From Epiperipatus broadwayi (Eukaryota > Onychophora > Udeonychophora > Euonychophora > Peripatidae): a stretch of 64,000 nt of DNA. Made by a program: the position numbers and the translations under genes. The notes below the pieces were generated by a model. The model saw only the letters and a program-made list of their open reading frames with translations, searched no databases and was not told the DNA's origin. Below are positions 47,061 to 59,379 of this stretch, piece by piece. Positions within the stretch are counted from its first letter, which is position 1, and the number at the start of each line of letters is the position of its first letter. The DNA is taken from contig JAQFVV010012982.1 of assembly GCA_028023455.1 (NCBI GenBank), forward strand, positions 186,001-250,000. The letters are read 5' to 3'.

Positions 47061-48379
47061 ATTACAAAATAATAACATTCTAAAAGTCTTAGAAGATAGA
47101 AAAAACATATGTAGTAATTCTACCCCAAAATAAATCCAAAATATTTAAATCTGTGGTAATAAGTAATAGTAGTAACATATTATTATGATTAATCAAAAAA
47201 TCATCAAATGAAGGAATTAAGTTTAAATTCTAAACAATAGATAGTGGATTTAAAGTATATGTTTTTTAAATTAAGTTCAAAAATGTGGTTTAAAGTTATT
47301 TCACACCATATATGTATATATAGAAAAGAGTTAAAATGAAGATTTTTGTGAAATACATTTTTCTGAATAGCAACAAAAGTATCATCTCCTCAAGTAATAT
47401 TTTCTATAGATCTGTCACTATGCAAAACTTTATTATCAAAAAAAAGTGATCACAAATTTGTAGATTTAGCAACTTCCTATGAAAAATATAAGATTAAAGA
47501 ATCGGTTTCAAAAAAATTGCTTAATGTAAAAACATTTCTTTTACATCTCTCTAATATTCATATAAAAACACAAAAGGTTTGCCATGATATCTATAAAGGA
47601 AAAAAAATAAAATAATAGCAAATAAATGAGGGGGGTTGAATAAATAGTAGTAGTAGTTATAATAGTAATGAAACATTTATGCTGTCACTATTATCCAAAA
47701 GATGCTGTAAAAAATGAATTTATCAACATTAGTTTGCATTTGAATTTAATTATGATCCAATGAATATGTTTGAATATAAGTCTGAAAGGTATAATGACAA
47801 TATGTGATCTGGATGTAGAAGATGATACGCAGTATGGCATTAGATTTAATCAATTAATAAAACCAAAAGTATTTAAAAAGTTTAATACATTTAAAAAATA
47901 TACTGATTTACAACAGCTTAATCACAGAAGTTTAACTTTTTCGAAAGATTAATACATTAAGTTATAATATTTACTTCAAATTATAGGTTTCAAAATAAGT
48001 TATTAGAGGTTGAACAATTTTATATTTTTCTTTATGAAGAAAACCTAATAATGTAGATTTAACTAGCTTCATACAATTAAAACAAAAACATGAACTTCAT
48101 TTTTTTAGATTTGCAGTATGGTAATGATTGTGCTATTTTTGCCAATGAAAAAACCTATATAATGAATTTTAAGCTTGTGTTTTGTACACAATTAATGAAG
48201 CTGTATAACAGTAAATAAATAAGCTGAGCACTTTCAGAAATTCTATGTTCCCATATTCATAGCTCTTTTCACTAATAATTAGTAGACATCACAATAATGT
48301 ATGCAACTTTATGTAAAAATATTTAAACAGCTCACTTTTTAGAGAATGTGAAGCAGATATCTCTTCTATTGATTGCTTT
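47061..48379. other. AT-rich DNA, no recognised feature
   Basis: A 60-codon plus-strand frame at 47770-47952 has no recognised domain and is not supported as a gene. Confidence 0.45.
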
Positions 48380-48790
48380 AGGGTCTGCTGCAATGAAACA
48401 AGCCTCCTTAATTTTGTTTCACGTCATTGTGCTCAGTGCAAATTATCTCAGCTGACATTGGCTGGAAGGTGTGACCAGTGACTCTCTCATGCTCTGCAAA
48501 TATTTAGTTGCCTTCAGCCTTAGTTCATGTTCTATTATATGTGCATTGATGCTGCAATAACCTAGTGGCAATGTTTGTTTTGGTTTCTCCATAGTATATT
48601 GCTTGGCAACCTCTTTGGGGGCAAGTGATCTTGTACACAATTTGGGGGGTTAGTTTGGGTGTGATTTTGTCCTTTGTATTGTTGATTAGTCTATTAGTTG
48701 TAGGAGGCAAGTGAAAGTCTACTCTAAAGTCATTGGAAAGTGTTTTGACTAAATGTTTAGCTATAGAGAGTGTGCATGGTAGAAAAATTC
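48380..48790 (-). pseudogene. Penelope-like GIY-YIG endonuclease relic, family 1
   Basis: Minus strand: SIAKHLVKTLSNDFRVDF is the RT-endonuclease linker. QIVYKITCPQRGCQAIYYGE followed by TKTNIATRLLQH is the GIY-YIG motif in full (VYKI.C..C...YYGET...L..R...H). After a frameshift near 48560, HIIEHE and KIKEACFI then AINRRDICFTFSKK follow. It matches 22893-23166 over the last part, so both are one family. One frameshift and a stop make it inactive; no RT domain remains. Confidence 0.8.
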
Positions 48791-49624
48791 ACAATTGATG
48801 AAAAACTTTATTTAGTAATTAATGTTCAAAATGCTTTATCAGCCAATGATAAAAAAAATCAGCAATTTTTGATTAGCCGTAATGATATAATTACTTTATT
48901 TAAACTAATCATGTACAAGGGCACTATTCTGCCCAATTGATTGAATGGAAATAAGATATGGATTCTTATTATCATAATATAAATTGGAAAACTTTTATTT
49001 AAAGTAGTTCTGTAAGATTCTCAAAGCATAATGGCTGTATTAAAAATACAATTAGCATGTTCTTAGCTTGTTAGATGCAGTTCTGTTGAATCTATTATTA
49101 AAAAGATATATGTTAATTGGATGAAATATGCAACGTATTTGAATATGAATAGTCTTACAAAAAATATTTTATGGTACACTTAAGTACCATTTTTATAAAA
49201 GAAACAAATACTTTTTATGTTATAAATATTATTTTATAAAGACACTCTAAAGACATGCAATAAATATGAAAAGCTTTCATTTGGATGATGAGACAGGATA
49301 AATTGTAATGAAAAACTGCAATTTAATGATCCTTCAGAAAGAAAAAAATTATTGCAAAAATTTAAAAATAAGATAGTGTAATGTCAAGTAAACATACTAA
49401 AGGACTAGTCTCTAATACATGTGGAGATTTTTTGGTTTAGAAATTGGTTTGTATAATTGTCATAAAACATTTTTATAACTTTTTACTCTGTCTTTTTTGT
49501 TCCATTAGAATAGTAAAACTTCTTTATAAATATCTTCTAATGAATAAATAATAAATTAAACTCAATTTTTACCAAGATTAAGAAGAAAAAAAGCTTTCAT
49601 TCCTTTTATTTTTATGCTTTAATT
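48791..49624. other. AT-rich DNA, no recognised feature
   Basis: Nothing recognised. Confidence 0.5.
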
Positions 49625-50425
49625 GAACATTCAGCAAAAGTTTGTTGATTATATGGGGAAATTAATAATTATTTTTGCAAATAATGCTTCAGAGCCGCAG
49701 GAAATGTTGCAGGAGTTATCAAATGAAAGTATAAAAGTAGGACTAAAGATAAATGTTAAAAAGACTAACGTAATGTTTAATCGATTTGCTCAAAATATGA
49801 AAATAAAAATTGATTATGATGAATTAGAAGAAGTTAACAGTTACAAATACCTTGGTCAGATTATTAATGCAGATGGGAACATAATGGATGAAATTAATCA
49901 TAGAATTAAACTTGGTTGGGGTGCTTTTGGTAGAAATAACTTGATACTAAAAGAAAATATGCCTATGTGTTTGAAAAGAAAGTTTTTAAGAAATGTGTTT
50001 TACCAATTCTTACTTATGGATATGAGACTTGGATACTTAATAGAAGAGCAATACAGAGACTCCAGACCACTCAAAAAAGTATGGAGAGATGTATATTGGG
50101 AGTAACAAGAAGAGATCGAAAATGCAATATATGGGTAAGAGAACAAACAGGAGTTACTGACCTCATTGAAAAAATTAAAAAATTGGAGTTGGGCTGGACA
50201 TATTTCTAGAAGAGATGATAATAGATGGACAATTGAAATCTTAAACTGGATTCCAAGAGATTGTAAAAGACCCAGAAAGAGACCACATATGAGATGGATG
50301 GATGAAATAAGAAAGTGTGCAGAGGTGATGTGGAGAAGAGAAGCTAAAGATTGGAGAAGATGAATTGAACTTAGAGAGACCTTCATCCTGCAGTGGATTG
50401 ATAATAGTTGATGATGATGAATAGA
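49625..50425 (+). pseudogene. RTE-like LINE, RT end to C-terminus, with TGA-repeat tail
   Basis: Plus-strand frames: LIIIFANNASEPQEMLQEL (the F.DD box reads FANN, both Asp lost), VGLKINVKKTNVMFN, SYKYLGQIINADGNI, then after a frameshift near 49980 LPILTYGYETWILNRRAIQR, CILGVTRRDRK and ELGWTYF/SWAGHISRRDDNRW, then RPRKRPHMRWMDEIRK. This is the RT thumb and C-terminal segment common to RTE-like LINEs of invertebrates. It ends with attgataatagttgatgatg and atgaatag, a short TGA tail typical of the group. The 5' part is missing. A shorter copy is at 24300-24462. Confidence 0.85.
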
Positions 50426-51382
50426 ACTGAGAGTAAATTTTTAAAAAAATCATAATAATCTTAGTTACTTGATATTGTTGACGTTAATGAAGTTTTATAA
50501 TTAACAAAATCTTAGTAATTAAACTTAGTTCATAACAAAAAAAAATACATTTTAATAACCCACTTGATAAAAATATCAGTAATAAACTAAATCAGTTTAA
50601 TCAATTTTAATAGTCAAAAATGATTCTTTAATGCAACAAAAACATCAATAATAAAAACAGTTTTTTCACATTAACTATGTTATAACATTTCATTGTTTTC
50701 TACTTAAAAAATTAAATCAAAATAAACACTTTCATTGTACTTTACTAAATAAAAATATATCAAATAGTTGTTGCGTGGGATATGGAAAGGACAGATACAT
50801 CCTTAGACACATTGTATATTATTTATAAGAGTCTCTGCAACAGAGACTCTTACAAATGATAATACTTAATGGATCATAAATGAAAGTTTGCCACTACTTG
50901 CTGTCTCTTAACATAATTTATTTAAGCATCTCAATTTTAAAAATACACACAAATTTTAATGAAATAAAAGTTTTATTAAACTTTATGATGTAATTCTAAA
51001 ATGAAATGATTTAGTAACATTGTTTACAAGGAAGGAAAGCATGTAGTTATTTTGCTTGTCTTCATGCATAGACACCCCCAAAAAATCATTACCAGGTAAA
51101 GACACATACACCCAAACAAATCATTAAATATATATACATTAAGTAAAAATAGTGATAGGAATTGCAATTTTATACTTAAATAGAAGCAATATTTTTATTC
51201 CATATATATATATATTAGTATATTTATGTTATTTTCTAAAATTTTCTAATAATATAATAAATACAAATCTTAATAATAATAATAACGATAACAACAACAA
51301 CAATAATAATAATCTAAGTCACGTAATATTGAAAGCAATAGATATATGTTTACTCAAAATTAAATAGCATTTGAAACAATTT

Positions 51383-51385
<3 letters not shown>
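50426..51385. other. AT-rich DNA with a 12-bp-arm hairpin
   Basis: 50826-50852: TAAGAGTCTCTG/CAGAGACTCTTA with a 3-base loop, a perfect strong hairpin of unknown role. 51265-51312 is an impure AAT/AAC microsatellite. No gene. Confidence 0.6.
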
Positions 51386-51468
<83 letters not shown>

Positions 51469-51472
51469 GAGA
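51386..51472 (+). repeat. (AG)n microsatellite
   Basis: About 43 nearly pure AG dinucleotides with one interruption (aggga) near 51458. Confidence 0.97.
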
Positions 51473-51940
51473 AATGATTGTAATTTTAATTTTATTTTTG
51501 ATTTCAAAACTAATCTTTGCTTAAAATATATTTAGAGAGAGAAAAAAATCTAAAAATATCTTAAATTGAAGTTTATACCGCTTGAGTTTAATAACTGTGC
51601 CTATGACACAAATTAAATTGATCATCCAAGGAACATCTTAATTAGAATTTATAAGACAGAGAAATAAAACAATTAACTTTCGAATTCAGAAGAAAGATCA
51701 AATTGAATTATTTTCTTGTGTAACTTGATTGGTTCGGTCCAATATTTCAAATGTCACACCAGTTTGAAATCAATTGTAATCTGATTTCAAAGTACAATAT
51801 AAGAAAATGAAAATATATATGTGTGTCTTTAAAAAAAGGCTTTGAACATAAAAATTTCTGATATATTATATAAATGAAATAGAATTTAAATACTATATCA
51901 ACTAAATTATGAGTTCAAATTAATATATATATTTATATAA
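51473..51940. other. AT-rich DNA, no recognised feature
   Basis: Nothing recognised. Confidence 0.5.
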
Positions 51941-52020
51941 TTATTAAAGCCATCCCATATTAATAACATTCAACAATCTCAATCTGTTGTCTAGGCAACC
52001 TCCTATTCAACAATAATCAT
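51941..52020 (+). repeat. Dispersed repeat copy 2
   Basis: Same family as 25635-25725: attattaaa, taataacattcaacaatct, aatctgttgtctaggcaacc and tcctattcaacaat in the same order. Copies differ in length between blocks. Confidence 0.5.
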
Positions 52021-54107
52021 TAAACATAATTCAATCTTTGCAGTATATATATATATTTATAATGTAATTGGAGTGTACAAGGTCAATCTTATTTAACATG
52101 CACCATAAATTGCATTGTCAAATTATATATATATAATAGTAAAGGTATGCATGATGGCTTAGTTATGAAGCCTAATTATTTATTAATATATTTTTTAAAA
52201 AAAAGTTCTGTAAGTTCACTTGGTCAAACTATATAACAATAAATGGTTATTGATTGGCATAAGAAACAAGACATAGGCATGGCTTTATACACATACCAAC
52301 TTATACAACAATTTATGTAGTTAAATATCTATCATCTTGGATCATTTAATGCCAATAATAAAATAGCATATACATTTATATAGGAGGGATAACATCTCTT
52401 AATTATATTATTTGAATCAGAGCACCAGTTTATAGTTCATTGTTCTTATAAACTATATACCTAATTAGTAATCAAATTCAAGTGCATGAACATTGTATGC
52501 ATTCCAAAATTGTGATGACAATATTATTTTATGAATTTATTCTGGAGCCAATGGGTATTTTATTGTGCTACAGATATAATACTAACACATTATATCTCAG
52601 GGTATTCTAAATAAAGATAGGTAACTAACATTTAAGTGACCAAATATGTTGAAACAGCAAGTGTAATCTTACCTTCAAAGAAAATATTGTCTTATTTTAA
52701 AAAATTTAAATAAACAATTTATTTTTAATTAAGAAAAAAGTATTAAATATGCTTAAAAAATTTATATATATATTTTTTAAATGAAGCCATCTTTTTTTTT
52801 TTAATTTCAGGCTATTCACATATATAGATTTAATGACTTATGAAATTACTATAAATACTCAAACACGGCGAATTTAATAAGATTAGGCATAAATCATTTC
52901 ATCATTTATATTAATAATTTAATTTATAATCAATTCATATATATATACTTTCATATGATTGATCAAATCAATTCTTTTTTTATCTCTAAATCTTAATATT
53001 CTTTATGTAAGTATTTAACTTTAGCAATATCCACTTTATTCATAATAAATCTCCAATGATGATCTGTTATAAAAATATCCTCAAGCCAAACACTTGTTAA
53101 TATAAGAGATGTGCATATTTTTTATGTTAAGAATATATTAAAATACTCAATCTGTAATCTAAAATATAGGTATTTTCACATCACTGCAATTATATTCTTT
53201 AATGCTATTCAATCTTAGAAGAATAATCTACATTTATTCAATCAACTTTGGAAATCAATTATTAAACCAATACTTTAATCTTATAAATGTAAACAAAGAT
53301 TTATGAATCCTTAATCCCCATCATATTATCAATGCATGTAAACAAAATTGATTCACCCATTTACAATTTGATATGTTTGTAATAGAAAAAAATTACTAAT
53401 GATTACAGTAATAAATAAAATTTCAATCACCTTATGAAAACGTTTCTTTTATCAATGTTGTTGTATACACAAACTCTTTATATATTTATAATCAAATTAT
53501 GAATTTGATCTTTTCTATTCTTTTTTTTTCAAGTGCGCTATGAGAAACATTGTAGGTATAGGTATATTTTTTTTTACTTTTCTTCTTTTTCTTTTTTGAA
53601 AGCAGATTAAAGCAAAAATCTTAAGTAGATCATCCTTTCATTATGGAATCAAGAATTTAAAGACTGTACTGAGTTCATTGATTCCAGAAAAACTTAGAGG
53701 CAACTTGATCTTGGATTAATAAAATGGGTACTACTTGCGACATTTGACATTATCTTAGTTCTTGTTGTTCTTTTCTTAAATAGCCTGAATAAAATGACAA
53801 AGTGCAGCTAGAGTGAAGGTAACCTCAGGGTTATATAGTTTATCTTCTTAACCTGTCATTCCTTTGGTCAGCAGCATTTGAGTAAAATTTTGTTCTTTGA
53901 ATACAGAGAAAGAATCAAACTACTAGTTTCATCTGGTTGCTATCCAAAACAAATTCTCTGTCTCTCTTGACTACCTATTTAAAAGTGCATGAAAAAAAAA
54001 CATTGTTTAAACTTAAAAATATAACATTGATATTTTTTTAAAAGATAATAGAAATGAATTTATAACAAATATTACCATATGTTTCATCTATTTATTTAAC
54101 CTAATAT
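52021..54107. other. AT-rich DNA, no recognised feature
   Basis: No gene recognised. Many microsatellite-like TA runs. Confidence 0.5.
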
Positions 54108-54890
54108 AATGTTCAGACTTATTTATTAAGAGCAGAGATCAGATGAAATTAAAGAAAAAGGATTTCACCTCTCCTTACTGATTTTATAGTAACATTGTTA
54201 TGTTGAGTACGTAGGAAACCTCAGATCTCAAACACAAGATATTTTATAAAGATAAGAGTAGCCATCTTATCTTTAATCTAAATTCTGATTTATATAGGCC
54301 TATCTCAATTTCTTGATTTGAGAGAGTGAAGGTGTGTCTCTGTTCACTTTTAAATCCATTACTTTCTTACATACATTAACATTCACAAATTCTTTTGATT
54401 TATTACATGTTAATATTACGAATTAATAGAAATTATGTAATGTTCATATTTATTTATTAAGTGCATACATTAAAGAGAAAGGATAGTAAGGTGCATATGT
54501 TAAAAGTGAAATCTTTTCTCTTTAATTTCATATAATCTATGTGCTTAACACATAAGTTTGAATGTTACATAATTTTTATTAATTTAAAATATTAACTCAT
54601 AGTAAATCAAAAGATTTCATGAATGTTAATGTATGCTTGAAAGTAATAAATTTAAAAGTGGCTAGAGCAACATTTTTACTTCCTGAAACCAAGATGCTTC
54701 GGATTGACCTATATAAATCACAATTTAGGTTAAAGATGGCTGCTCTTATCTTTATAAAGTCTCTATCTTGAGTATGCATTTGAGAGTTTCCTCTGTATTC
54801 AACATGACAGCATTGAATTATTATAAAATCAGTAAGTCACCTATGTTAAAAAAGTGAAATCCTTTCTCTTTAATTAGCCTAATATAATAA
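54108..54890. mobile_element. Large foldback element (long imperfect inverted repeat)
   Basis: The left arm (about 54108-54440) and the reverse complement of the right arm (about 54880-54540) run together for roughly 330-380 bases with many mismatches. Shared words include attaaagaaaaaggatttcac, ttactgattttata, tttataaagataagag, cagccatctt, tgatttatataggcc, cttttaaat..attactttc, catacattaacattca and cttttgattta. Near the centre, further copies of the unit end (taatgttca..tttatttattaag, attaaagagaaagg) occur in both orientations. No coding potential. A related internal piece lies at 11388-11480, so this is a dispersed family. Confidence 0.8.
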
Positions 54891-55979
54891 ATCAATCTTC
54901 ACACAATAATTACAATAACATATCATAGAGATTTATTTCTTTATGAATGTTAATTTTTTTTTGTTTTTTAGTCATTTTTACATAACCAATCTCTTGATAT
55001 TATTCATTCGATATATAATACAACTTTATCTTCACATTTTATTATTATAAAAATAATATCAATAGTAAAAAACACTATTTAAACAAAGTACTCATTTATA
55101 AAAAAAATAGCTATCTGAGTTCGAATCTATGATTAAATCCTTAATAAGTTCATGCCTTTTAAATGACATGATGAGAAAAACCATAACATTCTCTCCCACT
55201 TAGATAAAAAATTAATAAACCAATTATGATACAATTCTTTTTTATATAATCAATAAAATGTCAAGATAGAAGTATATTATAAGTCGAATGAATAACACCA
55301 GAGATCAGTGATCAACTACAAGCCCAAAAAGTGGACATTTAACTGAGATTAAGATCATATGTTTTGAGAGGGTGTAGAAATATTTTTTCTTGGCTGGTAC
55401 AGGAGATAGATACACAACTAATGTTGAATTATAAAGTGAATAGATGATCATCATTCCAAATAACATAGGAAAAATAAATTATATCATTATATATATTTAG
55501 TTTGCCTAAACATGGGATTATATAGCCTGTATAGATGTTTTTGTGCTTATTTCCATTATATATTGCTATCACAATTTGATGATTTTAAGTTTGAATGTCA
55601 AAATTTTTAGATCTCAATAGTGCTTGAGTGCAAATGTATTATCATAATTTTTATGACCTGATAAGTGATTCACATGATTTGAAGTGTCAATTAAGTAATT
55701 TTTTTATGCATGTTGTTTTAAATTAATAAAAAAGAATATGACATTATTGAAGTAAAGAGTTTACTCTATGGGACAAATACAAAACAAGTGTTTTAAGGAT
55801 AGGATTTTTTACCTTCTCTATTTTATGTATGCTCTGTTAGATGATTTTTTTTTTATATAGGCAGGGGTATCAAGCATTATGTAATTATAGTTCAAAATAT
55901 ATGTTGATTTTTTTTCTTTTATTTATATATGTATATTTAAATATCTATATTTGTCATAGACTAATTGTAGCATAAGCTT
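54891..55979. other. AT-rich DNA, possible 5' side of Gypsy element C
   Basis: A 5' LTR and leader of the element whose coding remnants begin at 55981 should lie here, but I could not match any part to the 3' sequence after 58467. Confidence 0.35.
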
Positions 55980-57064
55980 TATGGATCACACTAATGAAAT
56001 GTTGGGAGTACCTAGCATTTGTTTGTCTGACCTGATGAATATTATGGAAGAAATGAACAATGAGTTGAAGGCTAGCTCTGTTTAATTAAATTCAAAGATA
56101 GATGCTATGTCAAGTTTGACACTTTTTAAAATAATTTTACATTTTTTGACACTAGGTTACATGCTAATAGAAAGGATTTAAAGACAGAAACAATAGCCAT
56201 TAGGGAAGTGTCCAGAATTGAAGCTATTTCGCTGAAGGCAAAATTTGCTGAATCTAAGAAGAAAATGAGAGAAGGAATTCAAGGATTATTGATGAAATTT
56301 GAATAATTTATAAAGAAGTGTCAAAATTTGCAAAAGCAAATGGATTGAGAATTGTAAGACCTTAAGAAATGAATTTCAAACTTTTGAATATGATATGGAA
56401 TGCTTTTTGTGGACTGCATATGTTGAGATTAAGGATGAAGTTAAAATTGCTGTTGACCTCCAAAAAAAGAACTTCTTCAGCTTAATACAGAGAACTGTAA
56501 GTAAGTAATCCAACAGGCTAATGATGATAGAGGGCGCAAGATGTATGAAGGGATGTCACACAGTTTCCAGTCATTTCCAGAAAATAGACACCAAGCTGGA
56601 AGTTATTCATTTAAAATTAGGACAGATTAGTGAGAATGCAAGCCCAATAAAACCAATATTCTGAGAAAATGTCAGTATGATATGTGGAAAGATGTTATGA
56701 GTTTATGTGTTTAGGTTGAAAAGTTAAAAACAGTAATGCAAATCAGAAGTGATCATGTCAGAAATTTTAGAAAAGCACATGCAAAAGTTTAGATTGTAAG
56801 CAGATCAGGTAAAAGTGGACATGCCATTGGCACTTAAGGTTTGATATGACTATAAAGTAGCCACAGCGAATCCAGAAAACAAGAAAGGATTTAATCACGG
56901 ATTTAGTAAATTCCCCTATGGGAAGGTTTTAATCAATTCTAATGAAAGTAATTATGTGAATAATGAAAGTAATTATGTGAATCTATCCTAAGGAGATAGT
57001 GTTTGTCATGTGATTTTTAAATCCTCTAGATTTATCAGCATAAAAGTTTTCAAAGGGGAATATA

Positions 57065-57304
57065 ATGAAAACTTTATGGAGTACCAATGAATCATGGCAA
57101 ATTGTAATTCCCCCTTATCTGAGTAAAAAGTTAATTTTCTATATACAATGTTTGTATGGACATTATGGTCCTAGAGAAGTAGATCATGTTGTGTGCATAC
57201 TGTTTGACTGGCCTAGGATGTATACATTTATACTGGATAGACTCCAATTATGTGAAGTATGTTTGAAGAGTACATTTTTGAATATATCTTATGCAGAAAA
57301 GTAG
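57065..57304 (+). pseudogene. Integrase zinc-binding (HHCC-like) fragment of Gypsy C
   Basis: An 80-codon open frame with SWQIVIPPYLSKK, LYGHYGPREVDHV, LFDWPRMYTFI and LCEVCLKSTFLN. This is the N-terminal HHCC domain of Gypsy integrases; the paired CxxC is intact, one His of the HH pair has changed. The frame stops just after, before the catalytic core. Confidence 0.8.
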
Positions 57305-58453
57305 TAACTTTTTTTGACAAAGAAACACAATGATATTTTAACAATTGATTTTATGGCCTTTTACTATGACATTATAGATATAAATTTCTGTTGGTCATCT
57401 ACAGCTTAAATTCTCAAAGTGCGTCTTGCATATCTGGTGGAAAAAGCAGCTGCTTGTTATGTTTGTTATAAAGACTTTGAAAAACTCTCAATTCCTATTA
57501 AATGAAAGAGCTGAATCTATCATTGATCATGCTGCTTTACTTCTATCTTCAGAATGGAAGGATTGGTTGAAGACTCAAACTGTTAGACACATTTTAATTT
57601 CCATTTGTAACCCTCAATCAAACCTTTGTGAGAGAATGATGAGCCAATTATTTATGGTTTACCTCTAGGGAAATCATTATTGTTAGTTGAATCAACTGAA
57701 GTGAGTTTTTCTGTATATCAATACAACCCAGAATAAATCCACCAGTTTTATCCCAGTGTATCTCCATTTTGGTCATAAAGAGACATTGTTAATTAAAACT
57801 TCTTCATCTACTCTTCTTAAGTCATGACAATGAGTTGGAGAAGGCTAAAAAATAAGATAAAGCTTACAGTGGCTGCAATGTCTAAGTCGGTTTGAAGTTG
57901 GAGGTTTAGTGTTTGTTTGTACCTCCCATGTTATAGCCAGAATATCAATATAAAATTTTTTTTCAGTATTTATTAGAGACCCTACAATATTGAAAAGATT
58001 GGAGTGAAAGCCTATATGATGGGTATATCAGATGAGTTAAAAAGGATTTATATCACTTGAAGCCTCAGGCCAATGTACCATGAAAGACCAGCATTGATTT
58101 GGCTCAAACTTGTCAGTGTCGATTTCCATATCAACATGAATTCTATTTCAACATTATTAAAGGACTTGAAGGATTTTAATATAATCGTAATGATGATTAA
58201 ACATTGCCCTATGATAGTTGATTTTTTTCCTGATAAGAGGATTGCAAATGTTTGCACTGTGTAGCATTATACTCTGTTTTTCACAAAAATATTTGTTGTT
58301 GAAATGAATTTAGATAAATTGGGAAAGTTTATTCCTAACAAGTTAATATGAAAATATATGTTTAACTTGGGATATTCCTGTTATTGTTTTATTGGGAAGT
58401 TTGTGTTGTGGTCTGTAATTGTTAGTAAGAAGAATATATACATTTTATTTGTT

Positions 58454-58466
58454 AGGGGGAGGAATT
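58454..58466 (+). other. Polypurine tract and 3' LTR start of Gypsy C
   Basis: aggggga followed by ggaattt immediately precedes TGTAAAAGTTGG at 58467. A G-rich purine run directly before a TG-starting sequence, downstream of integrase remnants, is the expected plus-strand primer and 3' LTR boundary. The LTR's far end was not found. Confidence 0.6.
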
Positions 58467-58883
58467 TGTAAAAGTTGGAAGGATTCATCCTTAATATCAA
58501 TTACAGTATCTTTTTTTTTTTAAAAAAAAGAGACATATATATATCTAGAGTAAAAGAGATTCATTCTTTCTATTGTATAAGATTTAATTATTTATTAATG
58601 AAGGAAAACAGATATTTAATTATTTTGAGGCATTTATATATATTGTACTTATAGATTTGACAATTTATAAAACATCACAATATTTTCTTTTTGCTTGTGG
58701 CAAAAATGTTGCAAAATTTTTTTTCTTTGTTATAATCTTTGTATGATTTTGATGCAAATTTTTTTTTTGCATTTTTTTTGTTTGTTTATTCATCTTCCTT
58801 TTTGGGATATATGTTTATTCATTTTGAAATTTGGCAATGGTGGTGATAATATATAGAGTAGATAAAGAAACTATATGAATCAT
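58467..58883 (+). repeat. Presumed 3' LTR of Gypsy C (start only)
   Basis: Begins TGTAAAAG after the polypurine tract. No second copy was found upstream, so its length and end are guesses. Confidence 0.35.
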
Positions 58884-59379
58884 TAAACAAAGAGCTTTGC
58901 TAATTGCTCACCAAGTTTTGTGATAAATGCTAACCAAGAGAAAGCATTTAAAATATCTCTATCAGAAACCACACCCAATCCCCTGACCAATAGTTTCATG
59001 CTTTGGAACTTCTCAGAAAAGAACTAGGATAGTTTCAGACACTAGATCTAAAAATACCAACCCAAAACCAGCATTTATTTAAGAGTTATCTAAGAGTTAA
59101 CCATTGAGTAGAAAATCTAAAATTTTCAGATCTTAAATGTCTTCAAACACAGCTATGTAACTCAAATAGCTATATGGGGCCCGAGAGATCTTCAGCCAAA
59201 TCATATATTAGTAGTTTTAGCAATATAACATCATTTAAGACTTAAAGCAAAGACTATAAATAGTCAATAAAAAATTAAAATGTGTCATATATCACATGAC
59301 CCCATTTCTTTTTTTAAGCTTGTAAAATGTAAACAAAGAGCTTTGCTAATTGTTCAACAAGCTTTGTGATAAATGCTAA
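58884..59379 (+). repeat. Direct repeat pair around ~400 bp
   Basis: taaacaaagagctttgctaa then ttg.tca.caag.tttgtgat and aaatgctaa occurs at 58884-58934 and again at 59330-59379. gagttaaccatt also recurs (59095, 59381). The pair could be short LTRs, a SINE pair or a duplication; the interior has no coding signal. Confidence 0.6.

Larger units (their letters stand above)
55980..58466 (+). mobile_element. Gypsy-type LTR retrotransposon C relic, gag-side and integrase
   Basis: Plus strand. A frame at 55981 starts MDHTNEMLGVPSICLSDLMN and stays polar and helical-looking, a possible gag start. At 57065-57304 is a clear integrase zinc-binding domain: VIPPYLSKKLIFYIQCLYGH, then WPRMYTFILDRLQLCEVCLK, matching VIP..L...LL...H..YGH.G and WP.M...V......C..C; the first zinc His is Gln here. 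YGLLL near 57350 could be the D.YGPLP region. Everything after is heavily interrupted. RT and RNase H were not seen between gag-side and integrase, so the copy is probably internally deleted. It ends at a polypurine tract. Confidence 0.65.

Noticed and set aside
47770-47952. 60-codon open frame as a small gene
   Set aside because: No recognisable domain or conservation evidence; short.
51319-51507. Ser-Leu repeat open frame
   Set aside because: Translation of the (AG)n microsatellite.
56033-56058. CTGATGA followed by GAAGAAA as another hammerhead
   Set aside because: The bases between cannot form stem II and there is no stem I partner; it lies in a coding-like frame of Gypsy C.
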